Counted from the stretch's first letter, positions 23,735 to 32,967 are shown. The stretch: 64,000 nt of DNA from Nitrospiraceae bacterium UBA2600 (GCA_002339325.1 DDKK01000024.1:1-64000); one strand, 5' to 3'. Made by a program: numbers and translations. Notes: generated by a model from the sequence alone, not told the origin.

Positions 23735-24265
23735 TTACCAAGGACCGTATTCAAACCACCAGTGTGGATGACCATACCAAAGCCATATTGATGGACGCCA
23801 GTAGGGGTGAGGATATGTTTTGACTCGCTTTTTCCAGAGGTAAGTAGCTTCTGCTTCAAGGAGGGGAAATGAGTATGGCATTTGGTCTATTTTTCCTTCC
23901 TTCAGACCTTTAAACCTTCCTACGACAGTTAAATATCTTCCTTTTGCATATACTGCACAGTCAAGAAAATTTTTAGACTTTGCTATGAAACGTCCCTCAG
24001 AGTTATCTGTCTCGGAAGGATGACCATCGTTTTCAAGAGGCAGATGAAGTATTTCGAAAAGCGTTCCTTCCTCGATATTTGAACAGTTTGTAATTCTACC
24101 GCCCCACAAAAGAGGTTTGTCATAGTACTTTTGGGGATTATTCTTTACCACAGAGAAAGGAACATTTTTTAGGGACTCATACTCCTGTAGAGGTTTTGGA
24201 AGAGTTGCACAACCATAAAGCAAAAATAGGAGTTGAAGCGTCAGTATGATAAGTTTAAGGTTCAT
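23735..24265 (-). CDS. Slp-family outer membrane lipoprotein
   Basis: 176 residues with a lipoprotein signal (LQLLFLLYGCATLP, Cys19 as lipid site). The body fits the Slp family: VPFSVVKNNPQKYYDKPLLW, GGRITNC, RYLTVVGRFKG and the C-terminal SFPLLEAEATYLWKKR. The last 25 residues are very rich in Trp, Tyr, His and Pro. The function of Slp is poorly known; stress or envelope roles are proposed for E. coli. It begins with TATAAT only five bases before the ATG and no Shine-Dalgarno, and it is followed directly by mutL. Confidence 0.85.
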   Translation of the reverse strand: MNLKLIILTLQLLFLLYGCATLPKPLQEYESLKNVPFSVVKNNPQKYYDKPLLWGGRITNCSNIEEGTLFEILHLPLENDGHPSETDNSEGRFIAKSKNFLDCAVYAKGRYLTVVGRFKGLKEGKIDQMPYSFPLLEAEATYLWKKRVKTYPHPYWRPSIWLWYGHPHWWFEYGPW

Positions 24266-24270
24266 ATTTC

Positions 24271-24276
24271 ATTATA
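24271..24276 (-). promoter_or_regulatory. -10 box abutting the slp-like start (leaderless candidate)
   Basis: TATAAT on the minus strand ends five bases before the ATG at 24265, with GAAAT between. No Shine-Dalgarno is present. If used, transcription would begin at or next to the A of ATG. No convincing -35 hexamer is seen. Confidence 0.45.
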
Positions 24277-24327
24277 TCAGTAATGTGTTAAAATAAAAAA
24301 TCCAACAAGACAATAGGGAGGTTTTTT

Positions 24328-25401
24328 ATGAATAAAATTCTGATGAAAGGTAATGAAGCAGTTGCAGAAGCAGCAATAAGGGCAGGATTGAAATTTTATG
24401 CCGGCTATCCAATTACTCCTCAAAATGAAATTCCCGAATATCTCTCAAAAAGACTTCCCGAAGTAGGCGGAGTTTTTATTCAGGCAGAAAGTGAGATTGC
24501 TGCCATAAACATGATATACGGAGCATCTGCCTGTGGAGCAAGGGTCATGACTTCATCAAGCTCTCCAGGAATAAGTCTGAAGCAGGAAGCTCTATCCTAC
24601 ATGGCATCAGCAGAGCTTCCAGCTGTAATAGTAAACATGATGCGTGGAGGCCCAGGATTGGGAAATATCTCAGGAAGTCAGGCCGATTACTTTCAGGCAG
24701 TAAAAGGCGGCGGACATGGCGATTATCGCCTCTTAGTATATTCACCTTTCAGCGTTCAAGAGCTATGGGATTATACAATACTGGCTTTTGAAAAAGCTGA
24801 TGAGTGGCGAAATCCTGTTATGATTCTCGGCGATGGAGTAGTAGCTCAGATGATGGAGCCGATTATTCAAAGGTTGCCAGAGTTGAAACATTATGACAAA
24901 TCATCATGGGCGCTGACTGGAGCAAAGGGAAGACCCTCAAGATTCATAAGAACTCTCTTAATGGCGGAAGGAGAACTCGAAAAGCACAACAGAAAACTTC
25001 AGGAAAAATACAGCCAATGGAGAGAAAGGGAAGTACGATACGAAACCTATTTCATCGATGATGCAGAAATTGTTGTGGTAGCATTTGGTTCTGCCGCAAG
25101 AATATCTCTTTCAGCATTGAGAAAACTCAGGCAGGAAGGCATGAAAATTGGACTGTTCAGACCAATTACTCTCTATCCTTTTCCAGAAGAACCCCTAAGG
25201 CAGCTTGCCCAAGAAGTTGAGAGATTTGTCGTTGTTGAATTTAATGCAGGCCAGATGATAGAAGACGTTAAACTCGCCGTAAATGGAATGGCAGAGGTCT
25301 ATCTATACGGCAGACCAGGTGGAAGCATTGTAACTGCAGAAGATATCTATGAAGCTCTCCTAAATTATGCCTTTACTGAGAAGGTAATGCTAAATTTATG
25401 A
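24328..25401 (+). CDS. vorB: 2-oxoacid:ferredoxin oxidoreductase alpha subunit (VorB/KorA type), orphan
   Basis: The 357-residue protein resembles alpha subunits that bind the 2-oxoacid in CoA-dependent ferredoxin oxidoreductases. It has KGNEAVAEAAIRAGLKFYAG, YPITPQNEIPEYL, AESEIAAINMIYGASACGAR, TSSSSPGISLKQEAL and RGGPGLGNISGSQADYFQA. The C-terminal part has VVVAFGSAARISL and GLFRPITLYPFPE. The thiamine-pyrophosphate beta, gamma and ferredoxin subunits that normally follow are absent; mscS comes next. They may be encoded elsewhere. The ribosome-binding site AGGGAGG is strong. The substrate cannot be told from sequence. Confidence 0.88.
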   Translation: MNKILMKGNEAVAEAAIRAGLKFYAGYPITPQNEIPEYLSKRLPEVGGVFIQAESEIAAINMIYGASACGARVMTSSSSPGISLKQEALSYMASAELPAVIVNMMRGGPGLGNISGSQADYFQAVKGGGHGDYRLLVYSPFSVQELWDYTILAFEKADEWRNPVMILGDGVVAQMMEPIIQRLPELKHYDKSSWALTGAKGRPSRFIRTLLMAEGELEKHNRKLQEKYSQWREREVRYETYFIDDAEIVVVAFGSAARISLSALRKLRQEGMKIGLFRPITLYPFPEEPLRQLAQEVERFVVVEFNAGQMIEDVKLAVNGMAEVYLYGRPGGSIVTAEDIYEALLNYAFTEKVMLNL

Positions 25402-25405
25402 CAAA

Positions 25406-26431
25406 ATGAACCTTGAAAAGTCTCTAATAGTCATCATAACTGCAGCTGTAGCATCGGCATTATTACTTCTCATACGAACTATTCTTTTTAGTCTACTGCA
25501 CAGATGGGCTAAAAAAACAAAAAATCAGATAGACGACCTCATAATATCAACAATAAAATTCCCTTCCTTTTTGCTTTGTCTTGGAATAGGTCTTTACATA
25601 GGTTTTGAGACATCAGAACTTCCGTTTAAGTATAATGCCTACTTAATTAAAGTGATACATGTGATAATAATTCTCTCTGCCACTGCTGCCTTGGCAAATC
25701 TAATAACAAGACTTTTCATGAGCTATGTGGAAAACAAAGCCATATCTGTCCAGTCAACAGGTTTGCTCAACACAATAATAAAAGTATCCACATATTTAAT
25801 TGGCATTATAATAATATTACACCTTCTTGGTATCTCCATAGCACCGCTTATAACCGCCCTCGGAATAGGAGGATTAGCCATAGGTCTTGCCCTGAAAGAC
25901 ACTCTTGAAAATCTATTCGCAGGCATTCACATCATGACTGAAAAAACGATTCGAATAGGGGACTTTATAAAGCTTGAAAACGGCCAGGAAGGTTTTGTTG
26001 ATGATATTTCATGGCGTACAACAAGAATAAGAATGCTCCCAAATAATATGATTATCATCCCAAACAGCAAGCTTGCCCAGAGTATCGTGCTTAATTATTC
26101 TCTTCCTGACAAGCGAATGTCCCTTCAACTGCCAGTGAGTGTAAGCTATTCTTCTGACCCAGATAGAATAATGAGTATAATCGTTGAAGAAGCACAGATG
26201 GCCGCTGCTGAAATTCCAGGTCTTCTGAATGACCCTCCACCTACAGTCAGATTTATTCCAGGGTTTGGCGATAATTCTCTCGATTTTACGCTTATCTGTC
26301 ATATCAACGAAATAACTGACCAATATGCTGTCCAAAGTGAACTTAGGAAGAGAATTTTTAAAAGATTTAAAGATGAAGGCATAGACATTCCTTTTCCCCA
26401 AAGAGTTGTCTGGCTTAAGAAAGCTGAATAG
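25406..26431 (+). CDS. MscS-family mechanosensitive channel
   Basis: 341 residues with at least four hydrophobic segments and the MscS pore helix region LITALGIGGLAIGLALKDTL. Then comes the beta domain (IRIGDFIKLENGQEGFVDDI, WRTTRIRMLPNNMIIIPNSK) and an alpha/beta C-terminal domain ending DIPFPQRVVWLKK. Such channels open on membrane tension to release solutes. It starts four bases after the preceding stop without a clear Shine-Dalgarno, suggesting coupling. It converges on xerD with a two-base gap. Confidence 0.93.
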   Translation: MNLEKSLIVIITAAVASALLLLIRTILFSLLHRWAKKTKNQIDDLIISTIKFPSFLLCLGIGLYIGFETSELPFKYNAYLIKVIHVIIILSATAALANLITRLFMSYVENKAISVQSTGLLNTIIKVSTYLIGIIIILHLLGISIAPLITALGIGGLAIGLALKDTLENLFAGIHIMTEKTIRIGDFIKLENGQEGFVDDISWRTTRIRMLPNNMIIIPNSKLAQSIVLNYSLPDKRMSLQLPVSVSYSSDPDRIMSIIVEEAQMAAAEIPGLLNDPPPTVRFIPGFGDNSLDFTLICHINEITDQYAVQSELRKRIFKRFKDEGIDIPFPQRVVWLKKAE

Positions 26432-26433
26432 TC

Positions 26434-27318
26434 TTATTTTGCCCGTGGGTGGTGCTTAAGATATTCTTTGCGAAGTCTTTCCATTGAGACCTTTGTGTAA
26501 ATCTGCGTGGTAGAAATATCACTGTGTCCAAGCATTTTCTGCAGAGACCTCAAATCTGCTCCCCCCTCAAGTAAATGGGTAGCAAAGCTGTGCCTTATCA
26601 TGTGTGGCGTTACCTCAACTCCGGCTAACTTCCCCATATTCTTTAAATTCTGCCAAAATCGCTGACGAGTCATTGGTTGACCACGGTTATTCAAAAAGAG
26701 ATAATCCGATGCCCTGTTTTTTATGAGCCTTGGTCTAAGGTCAAAGATATATTTTTTTATACCCTCAAGGGTCCGCTGGGCAACGGGAACAATTCTTTCC
26801 CTCTCTCCCTTACCTATTATTCTTATGAAACCAGCTTCAAAATTTATATCGGCTATTTTAATTTTTACTAACTCACTGACCCTTAGTCCCGTTGCATACA
26901 TTAACTCGAGCATCACGATGTCCCGAAGAAAATATTTACTGTTCATAATAACAGACAAAAGCTTTTTTACATCATCTACAGGTAATGCCTTTGGAAGTCT
27001 TAGCCATTGTTTAGGAGACTTAATTCCTTCCACAGGGTCTTGAGATATGAGATTATTCAAAATCAGAAACCTAAAAAACTGTTTAATAGAAGATAGAATT
27101 CTTGCTATTGAGGAGGCAGAATATGCTTTTTCTTTAAGGGTTAAAAAGAACTGTATTACGTCCTCTCTACTACAACTCATTAAAGATAAATTACTTTCAT
27201 TAAGATGGGAGATGAAGATTTTCAGATCAGTCTCGTATGATTTTACAGTGTTAATTGAGAGAGCTTTTTCTGTGATACAATAATTGAGAAACTTTTTAAG
27301 AAGTTCCCTTTCTTCCAT
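26434..27318 (-). CDS. xerD: Tyrosine recombinase XerD-like
   Basis: Xer recombinases resolve chromosome dimers at dif with FtsK. The N-terminal SAM-like core-binding domain (FLNYCITEKALSINTVKSYE) precedes the catalytic domain. All active-site elements are visible: Arg in LMYATGLRVSELV, Lys in IIGKGERERIVPV, HxxR in VTPHMIRHSFATHLL, His in MLGHSDISTTQ and Tyr in QIYTKV. Length of about 294 fits XerD or XerC; XerD is chosen from the LGHSDISTTQIYT pattern. An in-frame TTG lies three codons upstream. The gene overlaps the RNase H-like gene. Confidence 0.93.
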   Translation of the reverse strand: MEERELLKKFLNYCITEKALSINTVKSYETDLKIFISHLNESNLSLMSCSREDVIQFFLTLKEKAYSASSIARILSSIKQFFRFLILNNLISQDPVEGIKSPKQWLRLPKALPVDDVKKLLSVIMNSKYFLRDIVMLELMYATGLRVSELVKIKIADINFEAGFIRIIGKGERERIVPVAQRTLEGIKKYIFDLRPRLIKNRASDYLFLNNRGQPMTRQRFWQNLKNMGKLAGVEVTPHMIRHSFATHLLEGGADLRSLQKMLGHSDISTTQIYTKVSMERLRKEYLKHHPRAK

Positions 27319-28090
27319 TACCAACAAACTCTTCTATTCCCGCCTGCATGCGAAGCATTTTGTAAAAAATCTGACCCAACTTGAAAAGATTTTCCGTATC
27401 AGCCCTGTTGTAAGCAATTAGATATTCAAGACTTTCTGTGTGGCCATTTAAATAAGCCTTCCAGAATTTTACTGCATCATAACCATTAAGTCCCTTTAGG
27501 TCTTCATCTCGTTCGATTAAAAACATCGTTTCCAGTTTCTTTAATCCTCCCTGAATACCAAGTCTTTTTCCTGCCCAAAAAAGGTCGAAATGAGGAATAT
27601 GGTCTATCTGCAGATTAGGAAACTCTTTCTTAAGAAAGGGAATATCAAAAATACTTCCATAAAAGGTAATTAGATACTTATAACCATCTAAGGCTTCTTG
27701 AAGACTCTCCTCTGTTAGATTTTCACCCCTCACAAAAGCTCTATAACCCTCAACAGAATACAGGCCGACCACAGTAACATAGCCACCTTTCTCTGCAGTA
27801 AAACCGTTTGTTTCTATATCAAGACAGACTGCCTCATTTACAAATTTTTCAAAAAGCCTCCAATGTTCTCTTTTCTTTAAGTATTTTGAGAAAAATAGAC
27901 AATCTTTAGAATTAAGTGATTCGGAAGCTCTGCAAAGAAAGTCGTCATAATGTTTTTTTCTCTCGCCTTCTATGTCAAGAATACTTTTACAACAACAGAA
28001 ATCTTCCCATGTGAGAATTCCCTCTTGCCATAATTTTCTTTCTCGTTTTTCTCCTATTCCATTAAGAAGAAGAAAGGTGTGCCTAATCAT
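27296..28090 (-). CDS. RNase H-like exonuclease-fold protein (YprB type)
   Basis: The N-terminal 85 residues include a short helix-hairpin-like segment (LLLNGIGEKRERKLWQEGIL). The rest is an RNase_H_2-type fold. DEDD-type acidic residues are seen in AVCLDIETNGF, LITFYGSIFDIPFLKKEF, IPHFDLFWAGKRL and the final IAYNRADTENLFKLG. Members are thought to be 3'-5' exonuclease-like, but activity is rarely shown. The ATG at 28090 has TATAAT six bases before it and no Shine-Dalgarno; a TTG start at 28108 is possible. It overlaps xerD downstream. Confidence 0.85.
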   Translation of the reverse strand: MIRHTFLLLNGIGEKRERKLWQEGILTWEDFCCCKSILDIEGERKKHYDDFLCRASESLNSKDCLFFSKYLKKREHWRLFEKFVNEAVCLDIETNGFTAEKGGYVTVVGLYSVEGYRAFVRGENLTEESLQEALDGYKYLITFYGSIFDIPFLKKEFPNLQIDHIPHFDLFWAGKRLGIQGGLKKLETMFLIERDEDLKGLNGYDAVKFWKAYLNGHTESLEYLIAYNRADTENLFKLGQIFYKMLRMQAGIEEFVGNGRKGTS

Positions 28091-28096
28091 AGACTT

Positions 28097-28102
28097 ATTA
28101 TA
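28097..28102 (-). promoter_or_regulatory. -10 box abutting the RNase H-like start (leaderless candidate)
   Basis: TATAAT on the minus strand ends six bases (AAGTCT) before the ATG at 28090, with no Shine-Dalgarno between. The arrangement matches that before the slp-like and cysteine desulfurase genes. Confidence 0.42.
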
Positions 28103-28144
28103 TCTCAAATTAAACAGAGAGGGAAAGGGAACTTTAAATTGACT

Positions 28145-29272
28145 CTATTTTTTCTTTACCTCAATAATTGTAATCTCAGGAGGCGCAAATATTCGTACAG
28201 GTGGTCCCCATGTTCCAGTGCCCCTGCTTATGTAAAGATATTTGTTTCTACCGAAATCTATTAGTCCTGCATCTTTTTTATAGTAAAGTTTTGTCAGAAG
28301 ACTAAAAGGAAAAAACTGTCCTTTGTGAGTATGTCCGGAGAGTTGTAAATCCATTGATTGAAACAACTCCTTTTCAATTGATGGTCTGTGATTAAGGAGA
28401 ATTGTATAACCATTGTTTTTAAAGGAATCAATTAGAGATTTTCTGTCAACATTTAAGCTCTGTCCGTATCTTAAAGCCTCTGTATCGTCTAAGCCTATTA
28501 AATTAATATTTAAGTCTTCTATTACAAAAAGACTATCTCTTAAGAGCTTAAAACCTGCTCTTTCTGTAAAATAAATAGACTTATCAATGCCAGCATAAAA
28601 CTCATGATTTCCTGTTATGGCAAATTTTCCGTAGGGAGGAGCAATCTCTGCAAATATATCTGCCAAGTGATTAATGCTGTCTGTCTGAGCATCTACAAGG
28701 TCTCCCGTTGATATTACCATATCAGGTTTGGCTTGTTTTATTATTTCTGCAATCTTTTTAATTCGATTGTCTCTCACAATCAGCCCAATGTGCACATCCG
28801 ATATCTGTAGGATTTTTATGTCTCTACTAACTTTATCGGAGCTAATGAAAACTCTTTCTGTCTTTATTTTTAAGGCTTCAAAGTATCCATAAATTAGAAA
28901 AGAAATTGAGAGAAATAGAGGAAAAAGAAAATTGAAAAATACAGGTATTCGGGAATAGAAATTCTGATTAAATATTTTGGATATTATTAACACTGATAAT
29001 CTCACAATGTCAGTCATAATCCCAAAAAACAGAAACAAAACCACAAAGGCCATCCATATATATCCCACCCACGATAATGTTATTGCAAAGGCCTCATATC
29101 CATGCTTTTCAAGATTTCTTATCATCGCAGGAGAGAAAACCATAACTACCATCAAAAAACCAACTATTAGCTGAAGATAACCTTTTAAATTAAGTGCTGC
29201 CTTGAGTTTAATAAAAAAATAAAAATTGATTAATCCATAAATGGTAAAAAACAAAATAAAAAATGTTCTCAT
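28145..29272 (-). CDS. Membrane-anchored metallophosphoesterase (YaeI/YkuE-like)
   Basis: 375 residues: four or five hydrophobic N-terminal segments (about 1-150), then a calcineurin-like phosphoesterase domain. The motifs are DVH in ILQISDVHIGLIV, GD in VISTGDLVDAQ, GNHE in FAITGNHEFYAG, LNHRP and the terminal GHTHKGQFFP. Family members YaeI and YkuE act on lipid A precursors or wall/membrane phospho-substrates, but the substrate here is unknown. AAGGAT provides the ribosome-binding site. Confidence 0.93.
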   Translation of the reverse strand: MRTFFILFFTIYGLINFYFFIKLKAALNLKGYLQLIVGFLMVVMVFSPAMIRNLEKHGYEAFAITLSWVGYIWMAFVVLFLFFGIMTDIVRLSVLIISKIFNQNFYSRIPVFFNFLFPLFLSISFLIYGYFEALKIKTERVFISSDKVSRDIKILQISDVHIGLIVRDNRIKKIAEIIKQAKPDMVISTGDLVDAQTDSINHLADIFAEIAPPYGKFAITGNHEFYAGIDKSIYFTERAGFKLLRDSLFVIEDLNINLIGLDDTEALRYGQSLNVDRKSLIDSFKNNGYTILLNHRPSIEKELFQSMDLQLSGHTHKGQFFPFSLLTKLYYKKDAGLIDFGRNKYLYISRGTGTWGPPVRIFAPPEITIIEVKKK

Positions 29273-29335
29273 TTTTATCCTTTCGTTTATGCTTTGATTA
29301 TTTATCTTACAACAAAGGGAAGAATAATTAAAAAA

Positions 29336-30049
29336 TTAAAAATGCAACATAAACAGGGCGATGTGCTCACGCAATGCCTTTACGGAAAGGCTCAAAGTTG
29401 CTGACTTTGGCAAAAAACTATAGATGTTGTAGCTGCCAGATATCTTTGAGTCAGCAGGATATGGTAAAACCTTAACTCCTTTATCGCTAAAATGCTTTAA
29501 TGCTCTTTTCATGTGATAGGCTGAAGTTACAAGAATTATGCTTCCATATCCTCTTTCTTTACAAATTCTAACTGTAAAATTAGCATTTTCTGCTGTATCT
29601 CTACTTTCTGTCTCCTTAATAAGTTTATTCTCAGAAATTCCCAACTCTCTGAAAAATTGATACAAGGCCTCACTGTCTGATAACTTTCCTTCTACACTAC
29701 CTCCCGATAGAATAATGGGCAGATTTGTTTCCTTAAATACATAATATCCTGCAATGGCTCTATTTACAGTATCCTCTTTAAAAGCTCCAGAGTTGTAAAC
29801 ACCTCCTCCGAGTATGACAATTACATCTCCTTCTAATCTCTGAGGAATACGATATTGGTTCTCAAGCTTTGAAATCAAAAAATCACTTGTTGGTTCAATT
29901 GAAAGAATATAAATAAAAACACCACAAAAAACAGCAATAAATCTTATAATATTTTTCCTCTTTGAAAAGAGAAAAATGGCACAAAAAAATAAGATTATTA
30001 AGCCGGGAGGTAAAATTAATGCAGTGAGCAACTTCTTCAAAAAAAACAT
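29336..30049 (-). CDS. YdcF/ElyC family (DUF218) membrane protein
   Basis: 237 residues: two N-terminal membrane helices, then a DUF218 domain with VIVILGGGVYNSGAF, LPIILSGGSVEG, KETESRDTAENANFTV and IILVTSAYHMKRAL. E. coli ElyC/SanA-type proteins influence envelope and peptidoglycan integrity, and the mechanism is uncertain. It starts four bases after the small beta-grasp-like gene in the same operon as two phosphoesterases. Confidence 0.9.
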   Translation of the reverse strand: MFFLKKLLTALILPPGLIILFFCAIFLFSKRKNIIRFIAVFCGVFIYILSIEPTSDFLISKLENQYRIPQRLEGDVIVILGGGVYNSGAFKEDTVNRAIAGYYVFKETNLPIILSGGSVEGKLSDSEALYQFFRELGISENKLIKETESRDTAENANFTVRICKERGYGSIILVTSAYHMKRALKHFSDKGVKVLPYPADSKISGSYNIYSFLPKSATLSLSVKALREHIALFMLHF

Positions 30050-30053
30050 TCAG

Positions 30054-30260
30054 TCAGCCTTTATCAAGTTCTTGTAATACCAAGACATAAATTTTTGCTC
30101 CTTCAGAAAGCTCTCCATCAAGCCCAATCTCATTTCCCCATTGGTCATATACTCTTTTACCCGTGCTCAGTTCATCAAGTAAATTCAAACTCAAAAGAGC
30201 ATGTCTCACAGTCATTCCTGGGAAAATTTCAACAGGTTGTTCATTTACATAAACTTTCAT
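30054..30260 (-). CDS. Small beta-grasp-like protein (ThiS/MoaD or ferredoxin-like fold), function unknown
   Basis: 68 residues beginning MKVYVNEQPVEIFPGMTVRH, a strand-turn-strand-helix start like beta-grasp proteins. It contains no cysteine, so it is not an iron-sulfur ferredoxin. The C-terminus ends LDKG, with only one glycine rather than the GG tail of ThiS or MoaD. It overlaps the ushA-like gene by four bases and precedes ydcF by four. The tight coupling argues that it is real. The fold is inferred from pattern alone. Confidence 0.72.
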   Translation of the reverse strand: MKVYVNEQPVEIFPGMTVRHALLSLNLLDELSTGKRVYDQWGNEIGLDGELSEGAKIYVLVLQELDKG

Positions 30261-31801
30261 TTTTCTGAGACTTCCGTTATTCTGCCTTCTACAGCAGGAG
30301 CTATAATTTTTTTGTTTTTTATGTAGTCAACAACAACATCTCTAAGATATTTGCTCGTATCCGAATAGATAATTCTATCGCTAATGATTGTTCCTCCTGT
30401 TATTTCAAAATTTTTTGAAGACTTTAAAACTTCTCCAAAGGTTCTATATCCATCTCCTCCCGCAGCCAAGAAGTCATTTGTGGCAACCGTATACTCTCTG
30501 TCAATATAAAGAGGTTTATCTCCCACGTATACGCTTAATATTCTTTTGCCAGATTTTGCTTTGCTGTCATAAACAAACCTCATACCCGATATCTGAGGAA
30601 ATCTTCCTGCACCTTCCTCTATGGCAGATACACCGTGTTCAAGGGCTTCTATTATATGTTTACCAGACATTTTAATGGCAACAAGGTAATTATTGAAGGG
30701 TAAAACAGAATAGATATCTTTAACCTTAATTTCGCCCTTTTTTATTCCCTTTCTTATACCACCACCATTTATTATTGCCACATCTGCACCTGTCTTTTCT
30801 CTTATCACATCTGCGATAAAATTACCGAGATTGGTCTCTTTTTTTCTGACATGCTCTCCATCTAAATCATTTGTTGCTAATCCAATCCTTTCATCGAGGA
30901 TAGAATTAACCATCTCATTGTATCTATTAACTATTGTACTTATGTCTTTGTCTTCTGTAAAACTCTCAGGAACTATCTCTATTAGATGTCCGCTGAATTT
31001 TTCTATCTTTTTTCTATCAACAGTCAGGTCTAAAACCCCAAGAGCCTTGCCGTGTTCCCATGCTTGAACAATAATTGTATTGCCAATTACAACAGGCTTT
31101 TCTATTTTTGTGTGCGAATGTCCACCTACTATTAGATTAATTCCCTTGACTTTTTCTGCAAGTAATCTGTCCGCATAAAATCCAAGATGAGACACAACAA
31201 CAATCAAGTCAACCTTCTCTTGCACTTGCTTCAAAATACTTTCAATAGTTCTATCGACAGGCTCAAATCTGAGGCCTGCAACATTTTTGGGATGCGTTGC
31301 CGTTACAGTTTCTTCAGTCACTACACCAATTATTGCTATCTTTACACCAGATAACTCTTTAACTAAAAAAGGTTTAAGAAGCTCTAAGCCATTAACATTT
31401 GCACCTAAAACTGGAAAGTTTGCCTCGGCAATCCTCTTTTTTAGAGTCTCCTTTCCAAAATCAAATTCATGATTACCAACGACCATTGCATCAAAGCCTA
31501 TAGCATTCATCAGCTCTATAACGGACTTACCTTCTGTAAGATTTGCCCAGTTGTCACCCTGAATCATATCTCCTGCCGAGAGCAGAAGAGTAGGTTTTTC
31601 GCCTCTGAGCTTCTTTATTACACTTGCAAGATAAGATGCGCCACCCATTAACTTTTCTGAGCCGACAGGTCTGTAGCTTTCTGCAAAACCATGAAAGTCG
31701 TTAACATGAAGAATTCTGATTTCAACAGGTTCTGCGAAAACATTCTGATAGACAAGTAGAATAAAAATAATAATCTTAACACAGAAAACAAACCTTTTCA
31801 T
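30257..31801 (-). CDS. Periplasmic 5'-nucleotidase / UshA-like phosphoesterase
   Basis: 514 residues with a signal peptide ending near NVFAEP. The N-terminal metallophosphatase domain has ILHVNDFHGF, LSAGDMIQGD, VVGNHEFDFG and INLIVGGHSHTKI. The C-terminal nucleotidase domain has NLGNFIADVIREKTGADVAI, NGGGIRKGI, VLPFNNYLV and the substrate-stacking region YTVATNDFLAAGGDGY. It probably releases phosphate from nucleotides or related esters in the periplasm. GGGAG supplies the ribosome-binding site. Confidence 0.95.
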   Translation of the reverse strand: MKRFVFCVKIIIFILLVYQNVFAEPVEIRILHVNDFHGFAESYRPVGSEKLMGGASYLASVIKKLRGEKPTLLLSAGDMIQGDNWANLTEGKSVIELMNAIGFDAMVVGNHEFDFGKETLKKRIAEANFPVLGANVNGLELLKPFLVKELSGVKIAIIGVVTEETVTATHPKNVAGLRFEPVDRTIESILKQVQEKVDLIVVVSHLGFYADRLLAEKVKGINLIVGGHSHTKIEKPVVIGNTIIVQAWEHGKALGVLDLTVDRKKIEKFSGHLIEIVPESFTEDKDISTIVNRYNEMVNSILDERIGLATNDLDGEHVRKKETNLGNFIADVIREKTGADVAIINGGGIRKGIKKGEIKVKDIYSVLPFNNYLVAIKMSGKHIIEALEHGVSAIEEGAGRFPQISGMRFVYDSKAKSGKRILSVYVGDKPLYIDREYTVATNDFLAAGGDGYRTFGEVLKSSKNFEITGGTIISDRIIYSDTSKYLRDVVVDYIKNKKIIAPAVEGRITEVSEK

Positions 31802-31927
31802 TTGATTTCTCCCTTATTTATTAATTTAAGCTTTTTTGGAACTGCCAATAGGTATAGCATAATAAGAATAAAACAAAAATAATCTTTTATTCATCCTTCT
31901 GTATGCCAGCTCTTATTATTTCTCTAA

Positions 31928-32953
31928 TCAGTTTATCTCATAAAACTTCCACTTTATGTTGGTTTTTCCCTCACATCCTCCCTCAGGACATCTTAATGTC
32001 CGTTCTTGAAAGTAATCATATCCACAGGACAACTCCATAGATGGATTAAAAGGAGGGATTGACGATAATTCAACTGATTTAAAGCCCTCCATTTTTGAGC
32101 CTTTCTTTATAATATCCCTGATACTAAACCCACCAATTATGATATTTATACTGTCATTTCTGTATTTGTTACACTCAGGAAAGTTGGTTCCTACTTGTTC
32201 TTTTCCATCAATTGATATTAAAGTTCCATTTTTGTAAACGCTATAAAATCCTCTATTTTTAGCCAGTTCTTTCTTGTTCTCATTTGTTAACTCCAATTCT
32301 TTTGAGAAATCAAAGTTTTTTATGAATCTTCCTAAGGGATGCATGGTTAAATCAAATTTTCTGTCAATTGTAAAAATCCTGCTTAAGCCTCCTTGATAAT
32401 AGGATATAAGCTTCGGACAACCTTTATTCGGCAGATTATTCCTGCGTTCTTCGGCAAAACTAAGGCTAATCCATAATTCATCGGGTCTGTAATTCTCATA
32501 AAGCCTGTTTGATTCCTCCCTTTGAAATTTCCAAAAACCGCTTATCATCACAAAGGTATTACCAAATCTATATAAGTTGGTAGATTTGCGTTTACTTTCA
32601 TCATAATTTATCTGACAGGTTATTATTCCAAAAATATCTCCCTTTTTACACTTCCTATTCATCGAATCACAAGCTTTGATAGATTGACGGTAATCTTCTA
32701 AATACTCTTTCTTACATCTGTCTATATGTTGCTCAATACACTTAGAAGAGTTCTCTCCTGCGGACCTACAAAGTTCTGAAAAGTATTCTGTCCTTGAATA
32801 CTGACAGAAAATAGCACGCATTTTATACCATTCTTCGTTTTCTTTTCTACATTTATTTAACGCTTCTTTGCAGTTTATCTTTTCAGAAAAGGCTATTGAG
32901 GGAGTAATTATAAAAAACATTAAAAAAATTAAAACCAATCTTCGTCTAATCAC
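31928..32953 (-). CDS. Secreted cysteine-rich protein of unknown function
   Basis: 341 residues starting at a GTG with a strong AGGAGG site. A signal peptide ends near SIAFSEK. The first hundred or so mature residues are helical, charged and carry nine cysteines in repeating pairs (CKEALNKC, CIEQHIDRC, CDSMNRKC), which suggests disulfide-linked helical hairpins. Five more cysteines lie later, including CPEGGC near the end. No known domain is recognised. It follows a small secreted ORF by 14 bases. Periplasmic or outer-surface location is inferred. Confidence 0.8.
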   Translation of the reverse strand: MIRRRLVLIFLMFFIITPSIAFSEKINCKEALNKCRKENEEWYKMRAIFCQYSRTEYFSELCRSAGENSSKCIEQHIDRCKKEYLEDYRQSIKACDSMNRKCKKGDIFGIITCQINYDESKRKSTNLYRFGNTFVMISGFWKFQREESNRLYENYRPDELWISLSFAEERRNNLPNKGCPKLISYYQGGLSRIFTIDRKFDLTMHPLGRFIKNFDFSKELELTNENKKELAKNRGFYSVYKNGTLISIDGKEQVGTNFPECNKYRNDSINIIIGGFSIRDIIKKGSKMEGFKSVELSSIPPFNPSMELSCGYDYFQERTLRCPEGGCEGKTNIKWKFYEIN

Positions 32954-32967
32954 AATTTCCTCCTGTT

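Noticed and set aside
31802..31927. TGGCATAC in the gap before the ushA-like gene as a sigma-54 promoter
   Set aside because: No GC dinucleotide at the -12 register position.
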